A stretch of 64,000 nucleotides of DNA from JBPRGG01 sp051418075 (GCA_051418075.1 JBPRGG010000125.1:1-64000); one strand, 5' to 3'. Counted from the first letter of the stretch, positions 31,694 through 42,485 are shown. Translations and numbers: made by a program. The notes: a model not told the origin generated them from the sequence alone.

Positions 31694-34600
31694 TTAAAAA
31701 TTAACATCGACACCAAACGTTATGGTTCTTGATACAGGATAAATAGACCAGTCAATACCACCTATAATTCCTCCAGAGAATTGTTCAGGGTCATTACCTA
31801 AATATCTGGTGAAAGTTAATAAATTGTTACCAGACATATAAACCCTTGCAGTTTTGATGAAGGTGTTATCCAGCAGGGTATTGGGCAGCTGATAGCTTAA
31901 GGTTACATTTTTCAACCTCATATATGATCCATCTTCCAGGAATCTGGAGGAAACCCGGGCGTTGTTTGCATCATCATCACGGAAAACTGCTTTAGGAACT
32001 TCAGTAACGTCACCTTGTTTCCTCCATCGGTTCAATACAATGGTAGTGGCATTGGCCCAGTTCCACATTCCTTCCGCCTGAGTCCTGAAGTATGACATGA
32101 TGTCGTTGCCATACTGGTACTGCCAGAACATATTCAATTCTATACCTTTCCAGGCAAAAGTATTGTTAAAGCCACCGAAGAATTTGGGTTGAGATCGGCC
32201 AATTACAGTACGGTCATCATTGTTGATCACACCATTCTGATCCCAATCTCTGAAGATCATATCACCACCCTGGAAAGCATAACCACCGGCATTACGTAAT
32301 ACCATGGGGTTGCCATTGCCATCTAAAGTAGCTTCTTCTGGAGAATTGGCAAAATCGTAGATTGGATCGCCATCTCTTTCACCTACCTGTACCAGATAAG
32401 CATCTTCATCATAGGCATAGACACCGTCGGCAGTCCAGCCATAGAAGTTACCCAGCAGTTCGCCCTCTTTGGCTACCCCAAAGAATGGTTTCAAACCACC
32501 GGTACTCTGGATCAGGTCTTTCCCGCCAGGTAAACTTTTAACAGAGTTTTCATTAAAAGCAATGTTTGCATTTACATTCCATTTAAAATCACGGTCCAGA
32601 ATATTGGCGATCAACTGGAATTCGTAACCCGTATTCAATATCTGGCCAAAGTTTTGCAATGAATTAGAGAACCCGGAAGATTCTGGCAATTGCAGGGCCA
32701 TGAGCAGGTCGTCAGTTACTTTTCTGTACCAGTCAGCTACAAAAGTCACCCGATTGTTAATGATAGTTAAATCGATACCAATATTGGTTTGGGTGGTGCT
32801 TTCCCAGGAGAGGGTTGGTACAGCTACAGATTCAGGAGCTACACCAGGTACGCCCAGATAACCATAACCTGTGCCATAGGTGGCATAAGCTGCTTCATCC
32901 CCAATGCTCTGGTTTCCAGTCTGGCCAAAAGAACCCCTGATCTTGAAGTCATCCACCACACTGGTCATTCCTTCAAAGAATGGTTCAGAGGAGACCCTCC
33001 AACCTACAGAACCTGAAGGGAAAACAGCCCATTTGTTTTTGGGTCCGAACCTGGAGGAACCATCGCGACGTATATTGAAGGAAGCCAGGTATTTGTCATT
33101 GTAATTGTAGTTCACCCTACCAAAGAAGGACATGATACCCCAATTGGAGATGTAACTGTAGATACCAGGAAAGTTGGCTCCACTTACATTGAATGGGTTA
33201 GGTACTGCACTGGCATTCAAAGTAGTAATAATATCAGCTGAGGCACCTCGACCTTCGGCTCTGAGTCGGTCTACTTTGGTTTCCTGCATACTCATACCAG
33301 CCAGGGCAGAGAGGCTATGCACTTCGTTGAATGTTTTATTATAGGACAGGATGTTTTCATTGATCCAGGTAAGATGTTCAATTTTCTGGGCCTGGGCTGT
33401 ACGGGCAGGATTATTGTCATTGAATCCGGGGTTAAATCTTTCTTCTGACTCATCACGGCTATCTACACCAAAACTAGTCCTTAAATTCAAACCAGGTACA
33501 ATATCCCACTCCAGATATGTATTATTAATGATCCGGTTGGTATATAAATTATTCAAACGGGCTGCTTGTTTCAGGGGATGGGTAGACTGATGAGTTTGGT
33601 CCGGCCACACACCTACGACATCATTACCTACTGAATCCTGTTTCCATAGGGCATTGTAAGGTAAAGTCCTTACAGCAGCGCCATATACGCCATTATCCCT
33701 GTCATTGATTTCACGGGCCAGACGTAGAGAAGTTCCTACTCTCACTTTGGGTGAAATATCATAATCCAGGTTGGTACCTGTGGAAATTCTCTGGAAGGTA
33801 TTATCGATAATAACACCTTTCTGATCAAAATAACCAATACTACCAGCAAAACGGAGATTGTCACTACCACCTCTTAGAGAAACATTATAGTCGGTAATAC
33901 GACCACCATTTTCATTAACAACTGCATCTACCCAATCAGTATCATTATTATAAAACTGATAATCCTGATGACTGGGGTCAAACAGAAATGATGGAGGATT
34001 TTCAGCCGGATTATTAGAAATGGATTCGACGATCAGGGTTTTGGCCTGAGGGCCGGTGATCATGGGCAGCTGACGGGTAAAGCTTTGGAAACCTGTATAT
34101 ACCCTGGCATTTATAGTAGTACTTCCTGAAGTACCTCTCTTGGTAGTGATCAGTACCACACCATTGGCTGCCCGAGCTCCATATATGGAAGAAGCAGCAG
34201 CATCTTTCAGAATTTCAATAGAAGCAATGTCGTTGGGGTTGAGGTAAGAAAGCGGGTTTCCTCCTCTTTGACCACCGTCCAGCTGGTTGTCAGTATTATC
34301 AGACAAAATGGGCACACCATCCACTACATATAAAGGCTCATTACCAGCATTGATAGAGGAATTACCCCTGATCCGAATCTGAGTACCACCACCAGGTACA
34401 TTGGATGAAACCACGTGTACACCAGCAGCACGCCCCTGGATCATCTGGTCAAATGAAGGAAGGGGAACGTCTTCAATTTCTGAACTTTTAACAGAGGTAA
34501 TGGCTGCGGTGATTTCTCTTCTTTCCTGCTGGCCATAACCTACTACCACCAATTCCTGCAACTGTGTGATATCCGGCATTAAATTGATGCTAAAATTAGT

Positions 34601-34888
34601 CTTATTTCCAATAGAAACTTCTTCTGAAGTATAACCTACATATGAAACCACCAGGGTTTGGGCATCTTCAGGTATTGTTAGGGTGAAGTTACCATCGATG
34701 TCGGTCACAGTTCCTATGGTGGTGCCCTTAACAACCACGTTAGCCCCGGGTACCGACTGGTTATCTTCATAAGATATTACCTTTCCTTTAATGGATCGAT
34801 CCTGGGCAAAAGCTATCATTTGCGTAACCAGAAAAACTCCGGTAAGCAAAAAGATCTTTAATATGGGTACTTTTAATTTTGTTTTCAT
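31694..34888 (-). CDS. SusC/RagA-family TonB-linked outer membrane transporter
   Basis: 1064 residues. A signal peptide ending near MIAFAQ is followed by the carboxypeptidase-regulatory-like domain (SIKGKVISYEDNQSVPGANV, then TDIDGNFTL), the TonB-linked motif LQELVVVGYGQQERRE, the plug with IRIRGNSSINAGNEPLYVVD and a long beta-barrel ending in phenylalanine (VDVNF). It imports oligosaccharide together with SusD, next door. Its barrel is clearly a paralogue of the STN-bearing SusC at 37824. It lacks an STN domain, so it is a transporter rather than a signalling receptor. Confidence 0.95.
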   Translation of the reverse strand: MKTKLKVPILKIFLLTGVFLVTQMIAFAQDRSIKGKVISYEDNQSVPGANVVVKGTTIGTVTDIDGNFTLTIPEDAQTLVVSYVGYTSEEVSIGNKTNFSINLMPDITQLQELVVVGYGQQERREITAAITSVKSSEIEDVPLPSFDQMIQGRAAGVHVVSSNVPGGGTQIRIRGNSSINAGNEPLYVVDGVPILSDNTDNQLDGGQRGGNPLSYLNPNDIASIEILKDAAASSIYGARAANGVVLITTKRGTSGSTTINARVYTGFQSFTRQLPMITGPQAKTLIVESISNNPAENPPSFLFDPSHQDYQFYNNDTDWVDAVVNENGGRITDYNVSLRGGSDNLRFAGSIGYFDQKGVIIDNTFQRISTGTNLDYDISPKVRVGTSLRLAREINDRDNGVYGAAVRTLPYNALWKQDSVGNDVVGVWPDQTHQSTHPLKQAARLNNLYTNRIINNTYLEWDIVPGLNLRTSFGVDSRDESEERFNPGFNDNNPARTAQAQKIEHLTWINENILSYNKTFNEVHSLSALAGMSMQETKVDRLRAEGRGASADIITTLNASAVPNPFNVSGANFPGIYSYISNWGIMSFFGRVNYNYNDKYLASFNIRRDGSSRFGPKNKWAVFPSGSVGWRVSSEPFFEGMTSVVDDFKIRGSFGQTGNQSIGDEAAYATYGTGYGYLGVPGVAPESVAVPTLSWESTTQTNIGIDLTIINNRVTFVADWYRKVTDDLLMALQLPESSGFSNSLQNFGQILNTGYEFQLIANILDRDFKWNVNANIAFNENSVKSLPGGKDLIQSTGGLKPFFGVAKEGELLGNFYGWTADGVYAYDEDAYLVQVGERDGDPIYDFANSPEEATLDGNGNPMVLRNAGGYAFQGGDMIFRDWDQNGVINNDDRTVIGRSQPKFFGGFNNTFAWKGIELNMFWQYQYGNDIMSYFRTQAEGMWNWANATTIVLNRWRKQGDVTEVPKAVFRDDDANNARVSSRFLEDGSYMRLKNVTLSYQLPNTLLDNTFIKTARVYMSGNNLLTFTRYLGNDPEQFSGGIIGGIDWSIYPVSRTITFGVDVNF

Positions 34889-34930
34889 AATATAATATTT
34901 TTTTTGATCTAAAAGATTAGGTCAATAATT

Positions 34931-36805
34931 TTATTCAGGAAGTAAAATTCGATTGATTACTTGTATCACACCATTTGTAGCCTGCCAATCTGCTTTGGTT
35001 ACCCTGGCATCACTGTTGTTGGGGTTCTGGTCACTCAACTGCACATCCACACCACTTTTAATCACAGTGAGGGTATCCATCAGAGTATAAATCTGATCAC
35101 CATCTGACAGTTCCAAAGTGAAGATACTTTTATCTTTTACAATATGGTTGGAAATGATAGAATCCAGTTCCTCGATCTTATCCTGGAAATTCACTAAACC
35201 CACTACGTCTGGTCTGCTGTCAAAATATGACTGCCAGGCAGCATTGTTGGGAGCCAGAATAGTCAGGTTACCAGCCAATACATCTTCCGTTTTACCTACC
35301 ATGTCGATAGCCTGTATGGTGGTGGCATAGGAGTTATCAATATCTTCAGTTAAGGTATTGAAAAGATCAAATGGGGGAGGAGTCAATACAGTATTGATCT
35401 TATGGACCACTCCATTGGTCCGGTCAAAATTAGTGGCAGTAATGGAAGCATTGTCATTGTCAGTACCAGTTAGGGTGGTTCCATTCACCAAGATATAAGA
35501 ACCTTGCTGATTCTGAATATATCCATTAGTTAACTGATCAGCCATGACTTCAGTTGGAAGCAGGTGATATCTTAAAATAGATTCCAGTTCACCACCAGTC
35601 ATTGATTTTACGGTAGTGGTATCAATACCAGCAGCTTTAAATGCGGCATCAGTAGGGGCAAACAAGGTATAGGCTTTGGATTCATCACTTAAATCATCAT
35701 AGAACCCGGCCCTATCCATTACACTATAGAAAATCATCATGTCCTGGTCAGGGTTCAGGGTAGGGTATCCGGCTACTGAACTGAATGAGGGTGGTATTAA
35801 TAATTTATCTACCACAATACCATTTCCGTTACTGATTTCTAGAGATTCATTTCGAACAAATTCCGGCTTAAGGGTCAACATTTCATCAGCTGAAGTTTCT
35901 ACGCTTGATGCATATAGTTCCTGGGCTGTTTTGGCCGCTCCACCATCTGGATCTGTTCTGATAAAATGATAATTCATAATTCTTTCTAACACGTAGTCAG
36001 GAACATCTTCCAGGGAGTTGAATTGTGGTTGCGCATCCAGCCATTCATTAAAGGCCTGATCTGTAAATACCAGTCCTGTTAATAATTGATCCTCATTGCG
36101 AAAATCTACAGCTAATACACTAATAGTGTCTATTACTATTTGATCAGGAGTAGACAAAGATTCATTGACTTCACGTCGGGTAAACTTTTCCAGCAATTCA
36201 TAGAATACACCAAAATCTCCGGTTCTGTGCTGAATGGCGAACTCAGAAAAATTAGGTTTGGGGGATAACACTTTATTAATCCCGTGAACAGCTCCGTTTT
36301 CGGCATTTATATCAGACAGTTCAGGCAGGAAGGTAGCATCATCTACATATACAATGCCATCTTCCGGATTTTTAACTACCGTGATATATTTTCCTCCTAA
36401 AGCGAAGAAACGCTCCATGCCACTTTCATAATCAAATGAGAAGTACATGTCTACCATGGCATGATAAAACACTATTTCCTGTAACGTTTGTTCAGGAATA
36501 TCTTCCAGGGAATTGTAACTGGGATGATTTTGAAAATATTCGTCCCATGCATCATTGGTTGGCACATAAACGGTATATAAACCGGCCCGACCAATAAAAC
36601 CTTCCAAACCTGACATTTCAATAGCCTTTGCAGTGGTACTAAAACGTGGTTCAGCATTAATTTGCTCAAATAATCTTCCGGCCAGATCATCATTCACTTC
36701 AAAATGACTATCATCGGGAAAACAACTCATTACGAGTAAAGGAATAAAGAAGAACAAAAGCGCCTTCATAAGCAGCTTTCTTCTAACACCGTACATGTTT
36801 TTCAT
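34931..36805 (-). CDS. Lipoprotein with four fasciclin (FAS1) domains
   Basis: About 624 residues from the ATG at 36805, which starts MKNMYGVRRKLLMKALLFFF and gives a lipobox ending VMSC; an upstream ATG at 36856 would put 17 residues before the signal peptide. Four FAS1 units are recognisable: one with FIGRAGLYTVYVPTNDAWDE, a second around FYELLEKFT, a third with AYTLFAPTDAAFKAAG and a fourth with LTILAPNNAAWQSYF, each followed by a VHKINxVLxPP-like end. FAS1 domains mediate adhesion or binding of carbohydrate. It lies 43 bp upstream of the second SusC and is probably its accessory binding protein. Confidence 0.85.
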   Translation of the reverse strand: MKNMYGVRRKLLMKALLFFFIPLLVMSCFPDDSHFEVNDDLAGRLFEQINAEPRFSTTAKAIEMSGLEGFIGRAGLYTVYVPTNDAWDEYFQNHPSYNSLEDIPEQTLQEIVFYHAMVDMYFSFDYESGMERFFALGGKYITVVKNPEDGIVYVDDATFLPELSDINAENGAVHGINKVLSPKPNFSEFAIQHRTGDFGVFYELLEKFTRREVNESLSTPDQIVIDTISVLAVDFRNEDQLLTGLVFTDQAFNEWLDAQPQFNSLEDVPDYVLERIMNYHFIRTDPDGGAAKTAQELYASSVETSADEMLTLKPEFVRNESLEISNGNGIVVDKLLIPPSFSSVAGYPTLNPDQDMMIFYSVMDRAGFYDDLSDESKAYTLFAPTDAAFKAAGIDTTTVKSMTGGELESILRYHLLPTEVMADQLTNGYIQNQQGSYILVNGTTLTGTDNDNASITATNFDRTNGVVHKINTVLTPPPFDLFNTLTEDIDNSYATTIQAIDMVGKTEDVLAGNLTILAPNNAAWQSYFDSRPDVVGLVNFQDKIEELDSIISNHIVKDKSIFTLELSDGDQIYTLMDTLTVIKSGVDVQLSDQNPNNSDARVTKADWQATNGVIQVINRILLPE

Positions 36806-37103
36806 AATATTTACATTTACAATTAAACTAAAAGATGAGAAACCCAAATAACTCATCTATATAAGTACCTTTTAAAGGCTATAGAGAAAAGCATGTAATG
36901 TTTGTAGTGATGGGGAAAGGAAATATTTAAAAAAGTTAAAAAATAATGATATAAATGGATAAAGCAGGACTTTACAAGAGAAAGAAGGGAATTGACGGAT
37001 GTATACTAAAATAATTTTTTCAGGAATACATTCAATTAAACCAGTTGCTTACAAGATTACTTAAGCTAAAGAATTTAATGAAAGATTATCCGGATTTTAA
37101 ATA

Positions 37104-37682
37104 TTATATGGTGTTGACCTGACGGGTGTTGGAACGCAGGGTTTTTATTCCTTTATAAATCAAATCCCTCACTGTCTGGTATTTTAGAGACATTATCTGG
37201 GTGATTTCATCATAAGGCAACTCCTGAAAGTATTTCAGGTAAATCGCCTCTTTTTGACGGGGAGGGAGTTTGGTAAGTTCTTGCTGAAGATGCTGCATTT
37301 GTTCGTTTTCCAGCTGGCCATCTATCATCTGCTGTTCGTAGGAAAATGTAACCTGCTCTTCTAATTGCGTTTGTTGCTTTTGCTGTTGAAACTGTTTCCT
37401 GTTCCTGGTTAATACACTTATGACTTTTCTACGGAAGCTTATTAAAAGATAAAATTTGACTGATCTTACATCACCCAATTTCTCCCTGTCCTTCCAGATT
37501 TCAAAAAACAGATCCTGAAGATTATCCTTGATAAATTCTTTATCTGGATAGATCTGGTAGCCATAGTTATACATCAAATGGTAATATTTTTTGAAAATGA
37601 GGTTAAAAGCTTCGATATTTCCTTGCTTGAAATTTAACCATATTTTCGAATCATCCACAGGTTGTATTTTTCGATTATACAT
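37104..37682 (-). CDS. ECF sigma factor (FecI-like, Bacteroidota type)
   Basis: 192 residues. Region 2 contains NLIFKKYYHLMYNYGYQIYP and the downstream LQDLFFEIWKDREKLGD; region 4 near the C-terminus is LPPRQKEAIYLKYFQELPYD with EITQIMSLKYQTVRDLIY. This is the type that Bacteroidota pair with FecR anti-sigma factors. A FecR gene is in the same cluster, but the order is unusual: here the sigma gene follows the STN-SusC instead of heading the operon, with a 141-bp gap before it. It probably drives the downstream FAS1-SusC-SusD genes. Confidence 0.9.
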   Translation of the reverse strand: MYNRKIQPVDDSKIWLNFKQGNIEAFNLIFKKYYHLMYNYGYQIYPDKEFIKDNLQDLFFEIWKDREKLGDVRSVKFYLLISFRRKVISVLTRNRKQFQQQKQQTQLEEQVTFSYEQQMIDGQLENEQMQHLQQELTKLPPRQKEAIYLKYFQELPYDEITQIMSLKYQTVRDLIYKGIKTLRSNTRQVNTI

Positions 37683-37823
37683 TTATAAACATCTGTTATA
37701 AGCACAATATTTAAGCAAATTAATGAAAAATATTTAAAATGCAATTCATAAAAAATAATTTTTTTTAATAATTCCAAAAGACATGTGTGTTTGTAAAAGG
37801 TTTTGTAAGTTATGTTAAACAAA

Positions 37824-40800
37824 TTAGAAATTTAAATTAATACCCCCGGTAATGGTTCGGGTAATGGGATAGGTGGAAAAATCTATGCCGCCCACAATAC
37901 CACCGGTCAAAGTTTCAGGATTGTTACCCAGATACCTGGTGAAGGTGATCAGGTTGGTGCCGGTCACAAATACTTTGATGTTTTTAAAGAAAGTATTGGA
38001 AAGAGATCTGGGGGTAAGATTATAACTCAGGGTCACATTTTGTAAGCGCAGGAATGAACCATCTTCCAGGAATCTGGTGGATGCCCTCGAATTATTTGCC
38101 AAATCGTCTCTGAAAACAGCTTTAGGTACATCAGTGATATCTCCCTGTTTTCTCCAGCGGTTTAGAACCCGGGTGTTGGCATTACTCCAATTCCACATAC
38201 CTTCCTGGTAAAGTCTGATTTGAGACATGACCTGAGCTCCATACTGGTATTGCCAAAAGGTAGATAACTCGAAATTTTTATATCCCATAATACTTTCAAA
38301 ACCACCAAAAAACAAGGGTTGGGAACGGCCTATCACTTTGCGATCCTTGTCATCAATAATGCCGTCCTGGTTGAGATCAGTAAAAATGGCATCACCTCCC
38401 TGGAATTTATAACCACCGGCATTTTTGAGTACCAGAGGGTTTCCCTGTGTGTCCAGGCTGGGTTCCCGATCGCCGGCCAGCTCATATACCGGTTCCTCAG
38501 GGGTGCCCAGATTGACCAGATAAGCATCTTCATCATAAGCAAATACCCCATTAAAATCCCAACCATAAATATTTCCCAGCATTTCACCTTCTTTAGCGAT
38601 CCCATAAAATTTCTTCAGATCATGCACCACCTGAATTATATCTTTTCCTCCCGGTAATCTTTTGATCACATTTTTATTGGCGGAAATATTACCGTTGATA
38701 TTCCAGTTGAATGACCCGGAGACTAAATTGGCCATTACAGATAGTTCCAGGCCCTGATTTTCTATTTCCCCAACGTTTTGCAGGGATTCACTGTATCCGG
38801 AGGTGGCAGGAAGCTGAAGTGAAAGCAGTAAATTGCGGGTATTCTTCCTGTAGTAATCCATCATGATCATGACCCGGCTATTCCAAAGAGTGAGGTCAAA
38901 TCCCAGGTCAAATTGCGTAGTGTTTTCCCAGGAAAGACCGGGAACAGGTGCTGTTTGAGGATGAAGCCCAGGGGTTCCAAGATATCCATTATTGGTGGCA
39001 TAAATCGCATATGCGGATTCATCTCCAATATTCTGATTTCCGGTTTGTCCAAAGCTTGCTCTTAATTTGAAGTCATTTACAGCTGATAAAGCTTTCATGA
39101 ATTCTTCTTGCGAAATACGCCAGCCCAGGGAGAATGAAGGGAAAATAGCATAACGATTATTTTTCCCAAACCTGGATGACCCATCTCTTCTAAGGTTAAA
39201 AGACAACAGGTATTTATCAGCATAGTTATAATTTAGACGGCCAAAAAAGGAAGAAATACCCCATCTTTGCTTATAGCTATAAATACCGGGATAAAAACTG
39301 CCATTGACCATGAACGGATCGGGGAAAGCGGATGCATTGAGCGTGATGATTCGATCTGTGGAAGCTCCCCGTCCTTCGGCTCTTAAGGTCTGTGTATTGT
39401 TTTGTTGAAGACTATAGCCGATCAATCCGGATATTTTGTGTCGGTCGGCCCATTTGGTTTGATAGGATAAAGTATTTTCATTGATCCACAAGGTATTGTC
39501 TACCCGTTGGGCTTTAGCTTTGTTTTGTAATCTTTCTTCTCCAAAAGCGGGCATGAAATATTGTTCTGCCTCATCCCGGTAGTCTAATCCCCAACTGGTC
39601 CTGAAGTTCAAGCCCTTCAACAATTCTATATCCAGAAAGATGTTGTTGGTTATTCGTTTTGTTAAAAGCTCATTAGTTCGGAAAACCTTTTTTAAAGGAT
39701 GAACCCCCTGATGAGTCGGGGCAAACACACCTTCTATATGATTTCCCAGAGAATCCTTTTTCCAGAGTGGGTTGTAAGGTAAAATTTTCAAAGCCGTAGC
39801 ATAAACCCCATCTGCCCGGTCGGTATATGCCCGGGATAATTTTAAAGAGTTACCTAAAAAAACTTTATCAGAAAACCGGATATCCAGGTTGGTGTTCAGG
39901 GATAAGCGTTGATACTCTGAACCTTTTATAATTCCCTTATTTTGAAAGTAGCCACCGCTTACGGCAAAATTGAGATAGTCGTCGCCTCCCCGCAGGGAGA
40001 GATTATGGCTGGAAACAGTGCCAAAGTCTCTTAATACTGTACCGACAAAGTCAGTGTCATTTTCATAAAGATCAAAGTCAGGGTGTTCAGGATCTATCAG
40101 ATAAGAAGGCTTAGATTCCGTTTCATTGTTACTGATTGCTTCCAGTATCAATGTTTTAGCCTGAGGTCCGCTGAGTAAAGGATTTTGCCTGGTAAATTCC
40201 TGAATTCCTGTATAAGACTGGTAATTGATATTGGTTTGGGCATTTAAGCCCCTTTTGGTAGTGATAAGTACTACTCCGTTGGCTGCCCTTGCCCCGTAAA
40301 TCGACAAAGCAGCTGCATCTTTCAATATTTCAATAGAAGCAATATCATTGGGATTAATATCAGATAATGGATTTCCGGCAAATGTATTGGACCAGTTATT
40401 TTCTAAAATTTGGTTTGGCGTGATATCTGAAATAATAGGAATGCCGTCCACTACGTAAAGGGGTTCATTACCGGCATTGATAGAAGTGCTGCCTCTGACC
40501 CGCACCTGAGCACCACCTCCGGGCACCTGAGAAGTGATGATATGCACCCCTGCAGCTTTACCCTGCATTAAGCGATCTACGGAATTAATCGGCGTATTTT
40601 CCAGCTTTTTCCCATTGATGGAGGCGATAGAACTAATTACATCCATTCTTTCCTGGGTGCCATATCCCACCACTACCAGCTCTTTCAAAAGCTTTATGTC
40701 TGGTGTTAACTCTACGATAATTTCCTGTTGATCCTGTATCTGGATTTCTTTACTGAAATAGCCTACTGAACTGAAAGTTAAAGTGGCATTGCCGGGAATT

Positions 40801-41435
40801 TTCAGGTTGAAAGAACCATCACTATTACTAATGGTGCCAAACACAGAGCCTTTTACTACAATATTCACTCCGGGAAGTTCCTGACTGTTTTCCTTTGAAT
40901 AAACATTTCCACTGATAGATTGCGTGGCTGGTTCAAGGATTTCGATATTGTCCTTTTTATTTCTCTGAGAAATAATTTGAGCTGCTGCTTCATTGTCTTC
41001 CTGTTCCGACCCTACCTGTTTTTTATGTACTTTGATCAACCTGTTGGGATAAGGCTGTATGACAAACAGATCATCCTGGATCTTTTTGGCTTTAAGGTCC
41101 AGTGGATGCAATAACTTATTAATATTTTTCTCCAGGTATTGAGATCCATCTCCAATGATCTTCTGGATGGACTGATTATCAGTAATTACCACATTTTTGA
41201 TGATTTCATCATCAAAATTGAAATAGATATTGAAGTGTAACTCTATATCTTTGAGAACTTCATCCAATGGCTTTTGAAAAGAATTTTTTTCATCGGAATC
41301 AGCATAAGGATTTGAAAGGGATTTGTCTTCAGCAAGATTTAAACGGGATAAATCCTGTGCATACAGAAACTGAGAACCACTATACAATATACTGCATAAA
41401 ATTATCTTAGTGATATTCAGTATATTTTCCTTCAT
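37824..41435 (-). CDS. SusC/RagA TonB-linked receptor with N-terminal STN signalling domain
   Basis: 1203 residues. After the signal peptide comes a secretin/TonB N-terminal (STN) domain at about 50-125 (PLDEVLKDIELHFNIYFNFD, then IKVHKKQ), a carboxypeptidase-regulatory-like domain at about 168-250, the LKELVVVGYGTQERMD motif, a plug and a barrel ending in phenylalanine. STN domains contact FecR across the periplasm, and the FecR gene lies immediately upstream (42 bp). No SusD follows it, so it looks like the sensor of the system, while the second SusC and SusD do the bulk transport. The barrel closely resembles that of the 31694 gene. Confidence 0.94.
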   Translation of the reverse strand: MKENILNITKIILCSILYSGSQFLYAQDLSRLNLAEDKSLSNPYADSDEKNSFQKPLDEVLKDIELHFNIYFNFDDEIIKNVVITDNQSIQKIIGDGSQYLEKNINKLLHPLDLKAKKIQDDLFVIQPYPNRLIKVHKKQVGSEQEDNEAAAQIISQRNKKDNIEILEPATQSISGNVYSKENSQELPGVNIVVKGSVFGTISNSDGSFNLKIPGNATLTFSSVGYFSKEIQIQDQQEIIVELTPDIKLLKELVVVGYGTQERMDVISSIASINGKKLENTPINSVDRLMQGKAAGVHIITSQVPGGGAQVRVRGSTSINAGNEPLYVVDGIPIISDITPNQILENNWSNTFAGNPLSDINPNDIASIEILKDAAALSIYGARAANGVVLITTKRGLNAQTNINYQSYTGIQEFTRQNPLLSGPQAKTLILEAISNNETESKPSYLIDPEHPDFDLYENDTDFVGTVLRDFGTVSSHNLSLRGGDDYLNFAVSGGYFQNKGIIKGSEYQRLSLNTNLDIRFSDKVFLGNSLKLSRAYTDRADGVYATALKILPYNPLWKKDSLGNHIEGVFAPTHQGVHPLKKVFRTNELLTKRITNNIFLDIELLKGLNFRTSWGLDYRDEAEQYFMPAFGEERLQNKAKAQRVDNTLWINENTLSYQTKWADRHKISGLIGYSLQQNNTQTLRAEGRGASTDRIITLNASAFPDPFMVNGSFYPGIYSYKQRWGISSFFGRLNYNYADKYLLSFNLRRDGSSRFGKNNRYAIFPSFSLGWRISQEEFMKALSAVNDFKLRASFGQTGNQNIGDESAYAIYATNNGYLGTPGLHPQTAPVPGLSWENTTQFDLGFDLTLWNSRVMIMMDYYRKNTRNLLLSLQLPATSGYSESLQNVGEIENQGLELSVMANLVSGSFNWNINGNISANKNVIKRLPGGKDIIQVVHDLKKFYGIAKEGEMLGNIYGWDFNGVFAYDEDAYLVNLGTPEEPVYELAGDREPSLDTQGNPLVLKNAGGYKFQGGDAIFTDLNQDGIIDDKDRKVIGRSQPLFFGGFESIMGYKNFELSTFWQYQYGAQVMSQIRLYQEGMWNWSNANTRVLNRWRKQGDITDVPKAVFRDDLANNSRASTRFLEDGSFLRLQNVTLSYNLTPRSLSNTFFKNIKVFVTGTNLITFTRYLGNNPETLTGGIVGGIDFSTYPITRTITGGINLNF

Positions 41436-41477
41436 GTAGCACCGATTAGAGAATATTTATTCTTGCAATATATAAAA

Positions 41478-42485
41478 TTAACGGTTTTTGGCAAAAATTA
41501 ATTTCTTTTCATCTTTTTTTATGCTAATGTCTGTAAAAGTTTCCTCTAGGATGGTTATCAGCGTTTCCAGGTCCTGATTAAGGGGTAGCACTACGTTTCC
41601 GGATTTATTAAGGATCTCCGGATTTTGCACATCTATTTGTAAACCATAATTATCTTCAAAAAAATTGATGATCTGGCTCATTTTTTCCGCTAGCAGGATA
41701 TTTTTTCTCCATGAAGTATAGTGTTCGGTATCTACATCTTTCAGAGAAAGATTGGAATGATCTGAAATCTCAGCCAATTGTCCCGGAGACATCATGATAC
41801 TACTATTCTTGGCCTGATCCAGGTTGATTTTTACTAAACCAGAATTAAGTACAACAGTGGTTTTATCACGCCGGTTATTGACATTAAACTGGGTACCTAC
41901 CACTTCTATACCTACCTGGTTACTATGTACAATAAATCTTTTTAACTGACCATTTTCAACTAATTCCCGGTTTACGGTAAAATAAGCTTCCCCTTTTAAC
42001 CAAACCTGTCGTTCCGATTCATTATCCTCATAGGTTAATTCAGAATTGGCATTTAACACTACTTTAGAATTATCCGGCAATTCAATAGTTCTGATTTCAC
42101 CATAATTAGTTTCATAGTGTACTGCCGGACTTTGTATAAACAAAAAGTAGATAATCACTGAAAGAATGGCCAGAGGTATTAATGCGGCAGCTATTTTAAA
42201 GTAGGATTGAGGGATAATTGTATACGATCTTTGCTGTTTTTTATGATTTTTTATTTTAGTACAGATCTTATCCCATTCTTGCTCTGCTTCATGGTCATTT
42301 AAATTATCGGAGAAGTTCAATGATAGTAAAAAATTTCTGGCCTCTTCAATATCATTAATTTTGTCAGGATGATTTTTCTTGAAATTTTCCCAAAAAATGT
42401 CATTTTCAGTTGAAGGATGAAGAACCCATTGACAAAATTTTTCATCTTGAATTAATTCCTCCATCGTATAATTTGAATATTTCAC
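41478..42485 (-). CDS. FecR-family anti-sigma factor
   Basis: 335 residues. The cytoplasmic head (about 1-90) is followed by one membrane helix (about 95-113, AAALIPLAILSVIIYFLFI) and the FecR periplasmic domain: YGEIRTIELPDNSKVVLNAN and SELTYEDNESERQVWLKGEA, then FIVHSNQVGIEVVGTQFNV. The C-terminal DUF4974-like domain (KMSQIINFFEDNYGLQIDVQ) would bind the STN domain. It should hold the ECF sigma factor inactive until the STN-SusC senses substrate. It is first in the sensor part of the cluster. Confidence 0.92.
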   Translation of the reverse strand: MKYSNYTMEELIQDEKFCQWVLHPSTENDIFWENFKKNHPDKINDIEEARNFLLSLNFSDNLNDHEAEQEWDKICTKIKNHKKQQRSYTIIPQSYFKIAAALIPLAILSVIIYFLFIQSPAVHYETNYGEIRTIELPDNSKVVLNANSELTYEDNESERQVWLKGEAYFTVNRELVENGQLKRFIVHSNQVGIEVVGTQFNVNNRRDKTTVVLNSGLVKINLDQAKNSSIMMSPGQLAEISDHSNLSLKDVDTEHYTSWRKNILLAEKMSQIINFFEDNYGLQIDVQNPEILNKSGNVVLPLNQDLETLITILEETFTDISIKKDEKKLIFAKNR

